Source of the DNA: Chryseobacterium wanjuense
GTDB taxonomy: Bacteria; Bacteroidota; Bacteroidia; Flavobacteriales; Weeksellaceae
Direction: 5' to 3'
DNA length: 64,000 nt
Assembly: GCF_900111495.1 (NCBI RefSeq)
Contig: NZ_FOIU01000002.1
Coordinates: 806,001 to 870,000, forward strand
Shown here one piece after another: positions 7,841 to 16,551 of the stretch (its first letter is position 1; each line of letters starts with the position of its first letter). The position numbers and the translations under genes are program-made. The notes beneath the pieces are model-generated. The model was not told the DNA's origin, did not search any database, and saw nothing but the letters and a program-made list of their open reading frames with translations.

Positions 7841-9322
7841 TTATAAACTTCCCGTAATCCATTTAAAGATATCACTTCCGAAGATCAGCAGCATCAATCC
7901 CAACAGGAAGATAACTCCCACCATCTGTGCGTTTTCCAACACTTTTTGAGGTACAGGTTTTCCTACAATCATTTCGTATAATGTGAATAAAACGTGTCCG
8001 CCATCCAATCCCGGAATAGGAATTAAGTTCAAAAATGCCAGCCAAACCGAGAACATCGCCGTGAATCCCCAGAACGCAGACCAGTCGATAGAAACATTTC
8101 CTTTGGCATCTTTGTTTACAGGCATATTTTTCACAATGGCAATAGGCCCTCCAACTTTTTTATACCCCTGAACTTTTTTATTGAAAATTAATTTAAATTG
8201 TTTAATCTGATACGTTAAGCTCTCAATAGTAAGCGTAAATCCTCTTTTGATAGCCCCAAAGAAATCATAGTTATTATGAACATAATATTTTTGAACTTCC
8301 TTGAAAGAAAGAATTCCGATAGTTCCATCCTTTGAAACAGGGATTTTCAGATCCGCTACCTGATTGTTTCTCAGCACCTGGAAATCTGTAACTTTTCCTG
8401 CATTCGGAACAACCAAAGGTTTTAGCTGATCGTAATATTGTATTGGTTTTCCGTTGATCGCTAGAATTTTGTCTCCAACTTTCAATCCTGCATCCATAGT
8501 AGATTTTGTAACAATGGTATCAACTACCGGAGCCATTCTCGGCGTTAAAAAAGATCTCGGCTCAGGATCCTGAAAGGCCATTGCTTTTCCGTCGTCACTC
8601 GTTGGGAATGTAACTTCTTTTCCGTTTCTTTCAACGGTAATTTCGTCACTTAATAAAACATCTAAGGCTAATTTTTTAAAGTCTTTCTGGGTTTTTCCGT
8701 CTACTTTTAAAATTTTATCACCATCCTGGAAGCCCATTTTCTTTGCAGCTTCTGTATAATGAAGAGGGATAGTGATTTTATCTGCGTCGAAAATATGTTC
8801 CCCGTTTTTACCTACCAATGCTGAAAAAATAACCCAGGCAAGGAAAAAGTTTACGGTAACTCCTCCCAACATGATAATTAGTCTCTGCCAAGCCGGTTTT
8901 GATCTGAATTCCCACGGTTGAGCCGGTTTTTTCAACTGCTCTGTATCCATACTTTCATCCACCATTCCTGCGATTTTTACATAACCGCCGAAAGGAAGCC
9001 AGCCGATCCCGTATTTTGTTTTTTCAGGATGTTTTCTCCAATCGCTGTCGGGTAATTTTGATATATCGATAGCAACTTCTTTCTTTTCTCCGTTTACTTC
9101 AATAATTTCCGTGTCCGGAAGGTTTTTAGAGAAAAGTTTATACTGCCATTTTCCATTGATTTTTTTCATTGAAAAAATTGAAAACCAAGGGTCGAAAAAC
9201 AGGAAAAACTTCTCTGCTCTGGTCTTAAACCACTTTGCGGGTAAAAAGTGCCCAAGCTCATGAAGGACTACTAAAATAGAAATACTTAAAATGAACTGGA
9301 AAATCTTGATTGCTAATTCCAT
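7841..9322 (-). CDS. rseP: RIP metalloprotease RseP (site-2 protease)
   Basis: 493 residues. The first membrane helix carries the zinc motif HELGH (residues 21-25). The central part has PDZ-like segments (for example MDAGLKVGDKILAINGKPI and MGFQDGDKILKVDGKTQ). A late membrane helix has NLIPIPGLDGGH, the third metal ligand region. Site-2 proteases cut transmembrane anti-sigma factors and leftover signal peptides in the inner membrane. The protein is longer than E. coli RseP (450) because of an insert after the first helix (about residues 40-100), which I take to be a lineage feature. Upstream of the minus-strand start is a short spacer and then an outer-membrane protein gene on the same strand. 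Confidence 0.95.
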   Translation of the reverse strand: MELAIKIFQFILSISILVVLHELGHFLPAKWFKTRAEKFFLFFDPWFSIFSMKKINGKWQYKLFSKNLPDTEIIEVNGEKKEVAIDISKLPDSDWRKHPEKTKYGIGWLPFGGYVKIAGMVDESMDTEQLKKPAQPWEFRSKPAWQRLIIMLGGVTVNFFLAWVIFSALVGKNGEHIFDADKITIPLHYTEAAKKMGFQDGDKILKVDGKTQKDFKKLALDVLLSDEITVERNGKEVTFPTSDDGKAMAFQDPEPRSFLTPRMAPVVDTIVTKSTMDAGLKVGDKILAINGKPIQYYDQLKPLVVPNAGKVTDFQVLRNNQVADLKIPVSKDGTIGILSFKEVQKYYVHNNYDFFGAIKRGFTLTIESLTYQIKQFKLIFNKKVQGYKKVGGPIAIVKNMPVNKDAKGNVSIDWSAFWGFTAMFSVWLAFLNLIPIPGLDGGHVLFTLYEMIVGKPVPQKVLENAQMVGVIFLLGLMLLIFGSDIFKWITGSL

Positions 9323-9426
9323 TAATACGTTTTATGTTTAATTTGCAAAGGTAACAATTATCAAAACTATGCCAAATAAAAAAGCTCCTCGAAATGAGAA
9401 GCTTTGTCATATAATACGATGTTTTT

Positions 9427-9867
9427 TTACAAATTGATCGATACTCCCAGACTGCCATTGTTTCCGACTTCTGCAAAAACGCCGATTCTTTCACTGAAAA
9501 AGTATCTGGCTCCGATGTGAGCACCCAGTCCGAAATCACTTCCCACAACGCCTACATCTATTCCGGGATAGATATCCAGCTTTTCCGGGAGTTGTAATGC
9601 ATCCTTCAAATGGAAATTGAGCCTTCCGAAAACGAAAACACGGTTGTCATCATCATTATCTTTATAATTGCCAAAATAAGCATTGAGACCCGCACCTACA
9701 GAAATAAGCTTGTTTAAACCATAATCATAAGTTCCTGTAATTCCCGTTCCGTATCCCCAAGCGCTTAATCCCGCATTGATCTTCTGATCTCCTTTTCCTG
9801 TCCATGCCTGCGCATTTGCTGTCGCCCCAAAGAATATTACCATGAGCATAAAAACCAATTTCTTCAT
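9427..9867 (-). CDS. Small beta-barrel outer-membrane protein (DUF6646-like)
   Basis: 146 residues from the ATG at 9865-9867; the frame extends 21 codons upstream, but this start gives a clean signal peptide (MKKLVFMLMVIFFGATANAQ). The mature part alternates Gly/aromatic strands (GLSAWGYGTGITGTYDYGL, AHIGARYFFSERIGVFAEVG) in the manner of an eight-strand barrel. Assignment to DUF6646 is from memory of similar Chryseobacterium proteins and is tentative. Ligand unknown. An imperfect hairpin at about 9380-9404 lies downstream. Confidence 0.65.
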   Translation of the reverse strand: MKKLVFMLMVIFFGATANAQAWTGKGDQKINAGLSAWGYGTGITGTYDYGLNKLISVGAGLNAYFGNYKDNDDDNRVFVFGRLNFHLKDALQLPEKLDIYPGIDVGVVGSDFGLGAHIGARYFFSERIGVFAEVGNNGSLGVSINL

Positions 9868-9970
9868 AAATTTTACTTTTTCGATATTATTACTAAAAAA
9901 TATCCGCATCAAAAATAGAACCGAAATCAAAGGAAAATCGTATTTTTATTGAAGTTTTTTAACAAAGTTT

Positions 9971-10723
9971 ATGAAAATCGCAGGACTGAATTTAGATATT
10001 GTCTGGAAAAATAAAACGGAAAATTTTCAATTGATAGAAAAGGAACTTCAGAATCAGGAAGCAGATTTGTTTCTTCTTCCAGAAATGTTTTCCACGGGAT
10101 TTTGTATGGACGCCTCGGAAGTTGCCGACCGAAATCAGGAGTCTCTGGAGTTTTTAAAGAAAATGGCGAAAGAAAAAAATGCAGCCTTTTGCGGAAGCGC
10201 ATCTGTGGAGGAAGACGGAAAATTTTACAACAGAATGTATTTTATACAGCCGGATTCTAAGGTCGATTTTTATGATAAAAGGCATTTGTTTTCCTTTTCG
10301 GGAGAGGATAAAATATATACTCCGGGAAGGGAAAGAATTGTGGTGAATTACAAAGGCTTCAGAATTTTATTGCAGGTGTGTTATGATCTTCGTTTTCCTG
10401 TTTTTGCGAGAAATAATGGTGATTACGACATGATTTTATATGTTGCCAACTGGCCCGAAAAAAGGGTAGGAGCCTGGGGACATCTGCTGAAAGCCAGAGC
10501 GATAGAAAATTTATCTTTTGTATTTGGGTTAAACAGAATCGGAACTGATGGAAATAATCTGTTTTATCAGGAAAGTTCGCATTGCTTTTTTGCGGATGGA
10601 AAAGAAATTTCTGAAAAAAGCGGCAATATCATTTCCGCAGAATTGAATATGGAAGAATTGAAAGATTTCAGAAATCATTTCCAGTTTTTGAATGACCGGG
10701 ATTCTTTTTCGATTCAACTTTAA
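9971..10723 (+). CDS. Omega-amidase / nitrilase-family hydrolase (YafV/Nit2 type)
   Basis: 250 residues, the normal length. The nitrilase triad is intact: Glu38 (LFLLPEMFSTGF), Lys103 (YDKRHLF) and Cys137 (LLQVCYDLRFPVF). The LPEMFSTGF and CYDLRFPVF signatures are those of omega-amidases. These hydrolyse alpha-ketoglutaramate and alpha-ketosuccinamate left by glutamine and asparagine transamination, or act in methionine salvage clean-up. It is cytoplasmic. It is transcribed alone, divergent from the small outer-membrane protein gene, with a 103-bp gap. Confidence 0.9.
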   Translation: MKIAGLNLDIVWKNKTENFQLIEKELQNQEADLFLLPEMFSTGFCMDASEVADRNQESLEFLKKMAKEKNAAFCGSASVEEDGKFYNRMYFIQPDSKVDFYDKRHLFSFSGEDKIYTPGRERIVVNYKGFRILLQVCYDLRFPVFARNNGDYDMILYVANWPEKRVGAWGHLLKARAIENLSFVFGLNRIGTDGNNLFYQESSHCFFADGKEISEKSGNIISAELNMEELKDFRNHFQFLNDRDSFSIQL

Positions 10724-10770
10724 TTAATTTCTCTTGCAGGTTAAGCGGATTTTTGTGAGTTTTTTTAATG

Positions 10771-10803
10771 ATCCTTGTCAAGGTTTTAAACCTTGACAAG
10801 GAT
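10771..10803. repeat. Perfect 33-bp palindrome between convergent genes
   Basis: ATCCTTGTCAAGGTTT (10771-10786), a central T, then its exact complement (10788-10803). There is no T-run after either arm, so it is not a classic terminator. It resembles palindromes at 37050-37064 and 62639-62671 built on AAACCT...AGGTTT. Confidence 0.85.
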
Positions 10804-10871
10804 TATGAGAATAAATGAAGAGGTTAAAATTAAGACTAAAATTTTCTCAACCTTAGCCTGAACCTCAATAT

Positions 10872-11171
10872 TTAAGCATATTGTTTTAAAAGCTGCGTAA
10901 GTGTATTCACATCATGCACACCACTTTCTTTCCAGAGCATTTCGCCGTTTTTGAAAATTGCCAGCGTCGGAACTCCTCGCACTCCGTATTGAGCGGCCAG
11001 ATTAGGATACTGGTCCACATCTACTTTGATGATTCTCGCTCCTTCGCCTACGTTTTCTTTTACTGTATTTAAAACCGAAGACTGAACCTTGCATGGCTGA
11101 CACCAGGTTGCAAAAAAATCAATTAAGACCGGTCTTTCGGAGTCAATTATTTCCTGAAATTTTTGTGACAT
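10872..11171 (-). CDS. trxA: Thioredoxin with WCQPC active site
   Basis: 99 residues forming one thioredoxin fold. The active site is FFATWCQPCKVQ (Cys24, Cys27) with Gln in place of the usual Gly, and the cis-proline loop GVPTLAIF is present. There is no signal peptide, so it is cytoplasmic. It lies downstream of a rhodanese lipoprotein and a persulfide dioxygenase on the same strand, so a role in reducing persulfide or sulfenylated partners is plausible. The 131-bp spacer with a long inverted repeat means it may be transcribed separately. Several thioredoxins are normal in this group, so calling it the main TrxA is not certain. Confidence 0.85.
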   Translation of the reverse strand: MSQKFQEIIDSERPVLIDFFATWCQPCKVQSSVLNTVKENVGEGARIIKVDVDQYPNLAAQYGVRGVPTLAIFKNGEMLWKESGVHDVNTLTQLLKQYA

Positions 11172-11190
11172 AATTGGTTTATTTAAAAAA

Positions 11191-11300
11191 ACACTTTAGT
11201 TTATGTAGTTTAAAATGAAATCAAAATCACTGAAAAGAATAATCAAAAATGTCGAAAAACTTTGTGTTTTTAATTGTTTTATACGGATAAACTAAAGTGT
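11191..11300. repeat. 110-bp element with 14-bp terminal inverted repeats
   Basis: ACACTTTAGTTTAT (11191-11204) and its exact complement (11287-11300) enclose 82 AT-rich bases with no reading frame. The right arm ends two bases from the rhodanese stop codon. It could be a small non-autonomous mobile element or an RNA stem protecting the upstream mRNA. Confidence 0.6.
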
Positions 11301-11302
11301 CA

Positions 11303-11686
11303 TTACTTATTATTATTTTTCTGATGATTCTCATCCTGAATGGCTTTTACGTTCTTCCAGCTCGTGCCGTCGTAAACTTCCACTCCGTTTTTCTTTAAAA
11401 TTTGTACTGCTTCATCTGCCTGAATTCCTTTATTGCAAAATACAACCACTTTTTTACCTTTCAACGACTCTGCATTATTCTGAATTTCGGCTAGAGGAAT
11501 GTTAATCGCATTTTTGGCAGTTCCTTCTGCATATTGCTCTGCGACTCTCACGTCTACCAACGTCACATCCGGACTGTTGACAACTTCTCTGAGATCGGCC
11601 TTGGGAGCTTCTGGTACTGCTGCCGTTGTACAGGCGTTCAACACCAAAGTTGCAGCAATAATAATTCCAAAAATATAAACTTTCAT
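11303..11686 (-). CDS. Rhodanese-domain lipoprotein
   Basis: 127 residues. A lipoprotein signal ends in LNAC (Cys19). A single rhodanese domain follows, with DVR (LVDVRVAEQYAEGTAKNAINIP) and catalytic Cys84 in VVVFCNKGIQADEA. Rhodaneses carry sulfane sulfur as a Cys persulfide and pass it to thiols. The lipobox places this one on the periplasmic side of a membrane. It begins 10 bases after the stop codon of the CstB-like enzyme gene, so the two are co-transcribed, with thioredoxin next. The C-terminus is a polar Asn/Lys tail. Confidence 0.85.
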   Translation of the reverse strand: MKVYIFGIIIAATLVLNACTTAAVPEAPKADLREVVNSPDVTLVDVRVAEQYAEGTAKNAINIPLAEIQNNAESLKGKKVVVFCNKGIQADEAVQILKKNGVEVYDGTSWKNVKAIQDENHQKNNNK

Positions 11687-11695
11687 TATTTTATT

Positions 11696-13105
11696 TTACA
11701 ACGTTTTCGATTGGCAGACAAAATCGCTTATCGGAAATTTTTCTGTTTTTTTTATCCCGTTGAATCCTCCTTCTATTTCAGTAAAGTTTCTGATTCCGTG
11801 CGAATTAAGGATGCTTGCCGCTATCATACTTCTGTAGCCTCCAGCACAGTGTAGGAAAAAATGTTCAGAATCATCGATCGATTTTACCCAATCGCTGATC
11901 GTGTCCAAAGGCTTATTATAAGCATTATCAATATGTTCGGCAGAATATTCTGTCAGTTTTCGGACATCAATCACTTTTGAATTTTCTGTAAATTGTTCTG
12001 CAAATTCAGCCGGAGAGATTCTTTTTACTTCATCAATCTCTTTGTTGGCATTTTTCCACGCTTCAAAACCTCCTTTTAGATAGCCTAACACATGATCAAA
12101 ACCCACTCTGCTTAATCTTGTGATCGCTTCTTCTTCCGTACCCTCATCAACAACCAATAAAAGCGGATGTTTTACGTCAACTATTAAAGTTCCTACCCAA
12201 GGTGCAAAATCTCCTTTTAAACCGATATTTACAGAGTTTGGAATAAATCCTTTATGGAATTCTGCCGCACTTCTCGTATCTAAAATCAAAGCTCCTGTTT
12301 CTTCTGCATACGCTTCAAAATCTTCAACGGAAATTTGGGTTAAGCCTTTGTTCATAACGTTATCAAGACTTTCGTAGCCGCTTTTGTTCATGGCAACATT
12401 CATTCCGAAATATTTGGGAGGAGCCGTCAATCCGTCCAGCACTTCTTTGATGAAAGATTCTTTGTCCGGTTGGTTTAAGGCATAATTTGTTCTTTTCTGA
12501 TTTCCTAAGATGTCAACAGTTTCTTTCTGCATATTTTTTCCACAGGCAGAGCCCGCGCCATGAGCCGGATATACCGTAATACTATCGTCCAAAGGCATAA
12601 TTTTCGTGTGAAGGCTGTCGTATAAAATTCCGGCAAGATCTTCCTGGGTTAGATTCGTGGCTTTCTGGGCAAGATCGGGTCTTCCGACATCTCCTAAAAA
12701 TAGAGTATCTCCCGTGAAAATTGCAGTTTCTACCCCATTTTCATCGATAAGAAGGTAAGTTGTACTTTCCATCGTATGACCGGGTGTGTGAAGCGTTTTA
12801 ATTTTTACTTTTCCGATTTCGAAAATCTGGTTGTCCTCGGCAATGATTGCTTCAAACTCAGGTTGAGCAGTGGGTCCGTAAACGATCGGAGCGCCTGTCT
12901 TTTTACTTAAATCCAAATGTCCCGAGACAAAATCTGCATGGAAGTGTGTCTCAAAAATATATTTTAAAGTTACATTGTCTTTCTCTAAACGGTCCAGATA
13001 AGGTTTTACTTCTCTCAATGGATCAATGATCGCTGCTTCATTTTCTGATACGATGTAGTAGGCGCCCTGTGCAAGGCAGCCGGTATATATTTGTTCAACT
13101 TTCAT
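11696..13105 (-). CDS. CstB-like persulfide dioxygenase / rhodanese fusion
   Basis: 469 residues from the ATG at 13103-13105; the frame extends 12 codons, but MKVEQIYTGCLAQGAYYI is the natural start of the beta-lactamase fold. Domain 1 (about 1-245) has HFHADFVSGH (His54, His56, Asp58), HTPGHT, TGDTLF and PAHGAGS, the persulfide-dioxygenase metal ligands. Domain 2 (about 265-350) is a rhodanese fold without its cysteine (VVDEGTEEEA at the active-site position). Domain 3 (about 365-465) is an active rhodanese with HCAGGYRS. That order, MBL plus pseudo-rhodanese plus rhodanese, is the architecture of CstB, which oxidises glutathione-type or CoA persulfides to thiosulfate. The enzyme is cytoplasmic. 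It heads the sulfur group with the rhodanese lipoprotein and thioredoxin. Confidence 0.9.
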   Translation of the reverse strand: MKVEQIYTGCLAQGAYYIVSENEAAIIDPLREVKPYLDRLEKDNVTLKYIFETHFHADFVSGHLDLSKKTGAPIVYGPTAQPEFEAIIAEDNQIFEIGKVKIKTLHTPGHTMESTTYLLIDENGVETAIFTGDTLFLGDVGRPDLAQKATNLTQEDLAGILYDSLHTKIMPLDDSITVYPAHGAGSACGKNMQKETVDILGNQKRTNYALNQPDKESFIKEVLDGLTAPPKYFGMNVAMNKSGYESLDNVMNKGLTQISVEDFEAYAEETGALILDTRSAAEFHKGFIPNSVNIGLKGDFAPWVGTLIVDVKHPLLLVVDEGTEEEAITRLSRVGFDHVLGYLKGGFEAWKNANKEIDEVKRISPAEFAEQFTENSKVIDVRKLTEYSAEHIDNAYNKPLDTISDWVKSIDDSEHFFLHCAGGYRSMIAASILNSHGIRNFTEIEGGFNGIKKTEKFPISDFVCQSKTL

Positions 13106-13362
13106 TTCTTCTGTAACAGTTTTGTTATTTTCAATATACAAAAATCGTGTTTATTTTTTTAAATTAAGCTAAAATAAAGAATCTATAACAATAGAATAAA
13201 TCTATAAAGTCTTTATTTGTTTTAATTAAACTTCCACGATTCAAAATTTTTCAGTGCTAAAATAAACATATTCACAAGAATTGCTAACTGAAATTAATCA
13301 TGCTTAATTTCTATGCCGGATATTTTCCAAAAACTTTTATATTTATAAGTTAAAAAAATCAA

Positions 13363-14892
13363 ATGGCAGACAAAACACAATTTATTAATGAACTGAATGC
13401 AAGATACACTCCGAAAGGAGAGCATATTATATTAGGAAAAGGAATGCTGGACGGAGAAATTGTTCCTGAAGTAAACGTTACCATTCCTTTGAAAACTATT
13501 AACCGTCACGGCCTTATCGCAGGAGCGACGGGAACGGGGAAAACCAAAACGCTGCAGGTTTTTGCCGAACAGCTTTCCCATGCGGGAATTCCTTCACTGG
13601 TTTTAGACATCAAAGGCGATTTTTCAGGAATTGCAGAAGCGGGGACGGAAAATGCAGCAATCCAGGAGAGATATGCCAAGACACAGCTTCCTTACAATCC
13701 GCAGGCTTTTCCGGTAGAATTGATGACGATTTCCGGGGAAAGAGGTGTGAAGCTGAGAGCTACGGTTACCGAATTCGGACCTGTTTTATTAAGTAAAATT
13801 CTGCAATTGAATGAGACCCAGCAAAGTATCATGTCAATTGTTTTTAAATATTGTGATGATAAAGGACTGCCTTTAATCGACCTTAATGATTTGAAGAAAG
13901 TTTTGCAGTACGTCACCGAAAATCCTCAGGGAAAAGCAGAACTGGCTTCTGATTACGGATCTATTGCTTCCGCTTCTTTGGGCGCGATTTTAAGATCGAT
14001 CGTGGCACTGGAACAGCAGGGAGCTGCCAGTTTCTTTGGAGAATTAAGCTTTGATGTTCACGATTTGCTGGAAACAAGAGACGGAAAGGGAGTGGTGAAT
14101 ATTTTAAGAGTTGCTGATATTCAGAGTAAGCCGCAGTTGTTTTCGACTTTCATGTTGTCACTTTTTGCAGAAATTTACATGACCTTTCCTGAAGAAGGGG
14201 ATAGCGGAAAACCGAAATTGGTTTTATTTATAGATGAGGCCCATTTGATTTTTGATGAATCTTCAAAAGCATTGGTTTCACAAATCGAAACAATGGTAAA
14301 GCTGATTCGTTCAAAAGGAGTCGGGATTTATTTTATTACCCAGATTCCGGGGGATGTTCCCGAAGCGGTGTTGTCTCAATTGGGATTAAAAATACAGCAT
14401 GCGTTGAGAGGTTTTACAGCAAAAGATAAAAAAGAGATTTCGAAGGCGGTAGAAAATTATCCGACGACGGAATTTTATGATGCTCCAACATTAATTCAGA
14501 ATTTAGGAATCGGGGAAGCTTTTATAACGGCGCTTGATGAAAAGGGAATTCCGACACCGTTGGTTCACACGTATTTAATTTCTCCGGAATCCAGAATGGA
14601 TGTCCTGAATGATGCGGAAATCACAGAGCTTACCAACAAATCGGCGTTGGTTGCAAAATACGAAAAGCTGGTAGATAATGATTCTGCTTATGAAATTTTA
14701 GTAAGAAGAATGGAGGAAGCGGCTCAGAATGTGGCGCCGGATCAAAAATCGAGGCCGGTGAAAGAAGAACCGGGTGTGTTTGAGCAGGTATTGAAGAGCA
14801 GCGCAGGAAGAACTTTTACCAGTACATTGATGAGAGAGGGAGCAAAAGCTATCCTTGGAATGCTGGGATTAGGAGGGGGAAGAAGAAGATAA
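13363..14892 (+). CDS. HerA-like ATPase (DUF853 / YjgR family)
   Basis: 509 residues. Walker A is GATGTGKTKT (Lys60) and Walker B is LVLFIDEAHLIF. A QIPGDVPEAVLSQLG segment follows, in the sensor/arginine-finger region of HerA-FtsK ATPases. The N-terminal LNARYTPKGEHIILGKGMLDGE is typical of the DUF853 family. The C-terminus is basic and Gly-rich. The family is predicted to be hexameric DNA-handling motor proteins, but the cellular role is not established. There is no nuclease partner (NurA) next door, so it is not the DNA-end-resection HerA. It is single-gene, divergent from the CstB-like gene with a 257-bp gap in which I see no feature. Confidence 0.85.
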   Translation: MADKTQFINELNARYTPKGEHIILGKGMLDGEIVPEVNVTIPLKTINRHGLIAGATGTGKTKTLQVFAEQLSHAGIPSLVLDIKGDFSGIAEAGTENAAIQERYAKTQLPYNPQAFPVELMTISGERGVKLRATVTEFGPVLLSKILQLNETQQSIMSIVFKYCDDKGLPLIDLNDLKKVLQYVTENPQGKAELASDYGSIASASLGAILRSIVALEQQGAASFFGELSFDVHDLLETRDGKGVVNILRVADIQSKPQLFSTFMLSLFAEIYMTFPEEGDSGKPKLVLFIDEAHLIFDESSKALVSQIETMVKLIRSKGVGIYFITQIPGDVPEAVLSQLGLKIQHALRGFTAKDKKEISKAVENYPTTEFYDAPTLIQNLGIGEAFITALDEKGIPTPLVHTYLISPESRMDVLNDAEITELTNKSALVAKYEKLVDNDSAYEILVRRMEEAAQNVAPDQKSRPVKEEPGVFEQVLKSSAGRTFTSTLMREGAKAILGMLGLGGGRRR

Positions 14893-15031
14893 AAACATAT
14901 TTTTTCTTATTTTAGCGGGATCGTCGGTATTTTAAGTGGAATTTATCCATAAAATTTATTATATTTAGTTTATAGCAAATGCTTAAGCTTAAATTAAAAT
15001 TTTAATCAAAAATAAAGTTGTATAAATTTAA

Positions 15032-16255
15032 ATGTATTCAATAATTGATATAGAAAGTAATGGTGCAGGTTACAGAAAAGAATGCATTATAGATATTGCC
15101 ATTTACAGATATGATGGTCAGAAGATTGTAGACCAGTTCATTTCGCTTGTGAATCCGGAAAGTGATATCACTCCTTTTGTGCAGAAACTGACCAGTATCA
15201 CCCCAAAAATGGTAAAAACTGCCCCGAAATTCCATGAAATTGCCCGGAGAATCGTTGAAATTACTCAAAATACAACATTAGTCGGACACAATATCGATTT
15301 TGATTACAGAATGCTCCGCCAGTCTTTCAATCGCCTGGGTTATGATTTTAAAATCAATACGTTAGATACAATTCCTTTAGCGAAAAAACTAATTCCGGAT
15401 GAGGTAAGCTATTCTCTGGGGAAACTGGTAAAATCGTTGGGAATTCCTTTGACAAACCATCACAGAGCGGAAGGCGATGCCCGTGCAACGCTGGAACTTT
15501 TTAAATTATTGGTTTCAAAAGATACGGAAAACGAGATCATTCAGAAGCAGCATGAGGAAACAAATGCGAAAACGTATATCAACAAAATCAAGGTGTTAAC
15601 ACAAGATCTTCCGAACGAGAAAGGATTTGTGTATTTCCAGGACGAGGAAGGAAAAATTATTTTTTCGGATCACGTTCAGGATATTAATAAATTTTCTAAA
15701 AAAGTTTTTAATTCCAAGTCTAAAAGATGGGAGACAATTCAGCAGACGGTTGAGCAGATCAATTTTGAGCTTACCGGAACGGATATTATTGCCAAATTAA
15801 TTTTAAATTCGAAAGGCATTAAGAAAAGAGAAGTCCTTCCGTTCGGACTTTACCACCGGAACAATAAATATATTGTTGAAAAAAATAAGCTGAATAAAGC
15901 TGAAAAACCGATTCTGAAATTCAAATCTTTCACGCAAGGTTCGAAAGCAACACAATTTTTCGGAAAGATTGAGGAATACAGCGATCTCACTACTTTCAAA
16001 AAGAAAATCGATTTCAAAAAAAGAAATGAACTTTGGCTCGGACAGGGAAGAAAGTTGGGCGAAAAATTATTCTTAATAATAGAAAACGGGAAGGTAACTT
16101 CTTATGGTTTTTACGAGCTTTTTACCCAAATCCAGACATTGAGCAAATTGTCTAAATTAAAAATCGACCTCCTTTTCCAATCCACAGATTTGAATAATGA
16201 GCTACAGTTGGCATTGCTTCGTGGCGATTTTGAGACGCTGCCACTGCCGAAATAA
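15032..16255 (+). CDS. DEDDh 3'-5' exonuclease with a degenerate GIY-YIG-like C-terminal half
   Basis: 407 residues. Residues 1-165 are a DnaQ-type exonuclease with all acidic residues: Asp6 and Glu8 (SIIDIESNG), the second Asp in VGHNIDFDYRM, and the final HRAEGDA (His144, Asp149). After a linker, residues 195-225 read KGFVYFQDEEGKIIFSDHV. This resembles the start of a GIY-YIG nuclease (G(I/V)YYFxDxxGxxLYIGK), but the second signature is IFSD rather than YIG and the following Arg is missing. Bacteroidota commonly fuse DnaQ and GIY-YIG (Cho/UvrC-like) domains, so this appears to be such a fusion with the second active site lost. It probably acts in DNA proofreading or repair; the partner is unknown. 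Confidence 0.75.
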   Translation: MYSIIDIESNGAGYRKECIIDIAIYRYDGQKIVDQFISLVNPESDITPFVQKLTSITPKMVKTAPKFHEIARRIVEITQNTTLVGHNIDFDYRMLRQSFNRLGYDFKINTLDTIPLAKKLIPDEVSYSLGKLVKSLGIPLTNHHRAEGDARATLELFKLLVSKDTENEIIQKQHEETNAKTYINKIKVLTQDLPNEKGFVYFQDEEGKIIFSDHVQDINKFSKKVFNSKSKRWETIQQTVEQINFELTGTDIIAKLILNSKGIKKREVLPFGLYHRNNKYIVEKNKLNKAEKPILKFKSFTQGSKATQFFGKIEEYSDLTTFKKKIDFKKRNELWLGQGRKLGEKLFLIIENGKVTSYGFYELFTQIQTLSKLSKLKIDLLFQSTDLNNELQLALLRGDFETLPLPK

Positions 16256-16551
16256 GTAATCTTTTATCAGTTCTGTAATATCTTCTCCAAAACAATGAAA
16301 ATTTGGACTCAATAAATTGCGCAATCTATTATCAATATTGCATTATTATTGATTTTAACCATATTGGTTTTAATTGGAAATTATTTAAATCAATAAAATA
16401 AAAAACTTTTAAAATATTCTAAAAAAGCATTTTATTCTGTTAAAGTTAAATTAAAAGAATAATCTTCTATGTGATTGATTTTAAATTATAAACAATTTCT
16501 TACTACCTTTGCATTTTCTTATTAACAAAAAAGAAGTTTACTTTATTAATT

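Noticed and set aside
9258..9548. 96-codon minus-strand frame
   Set aside because: It overlaps the true rseP start and the outer-membrane protein end in another frame and has no family features.
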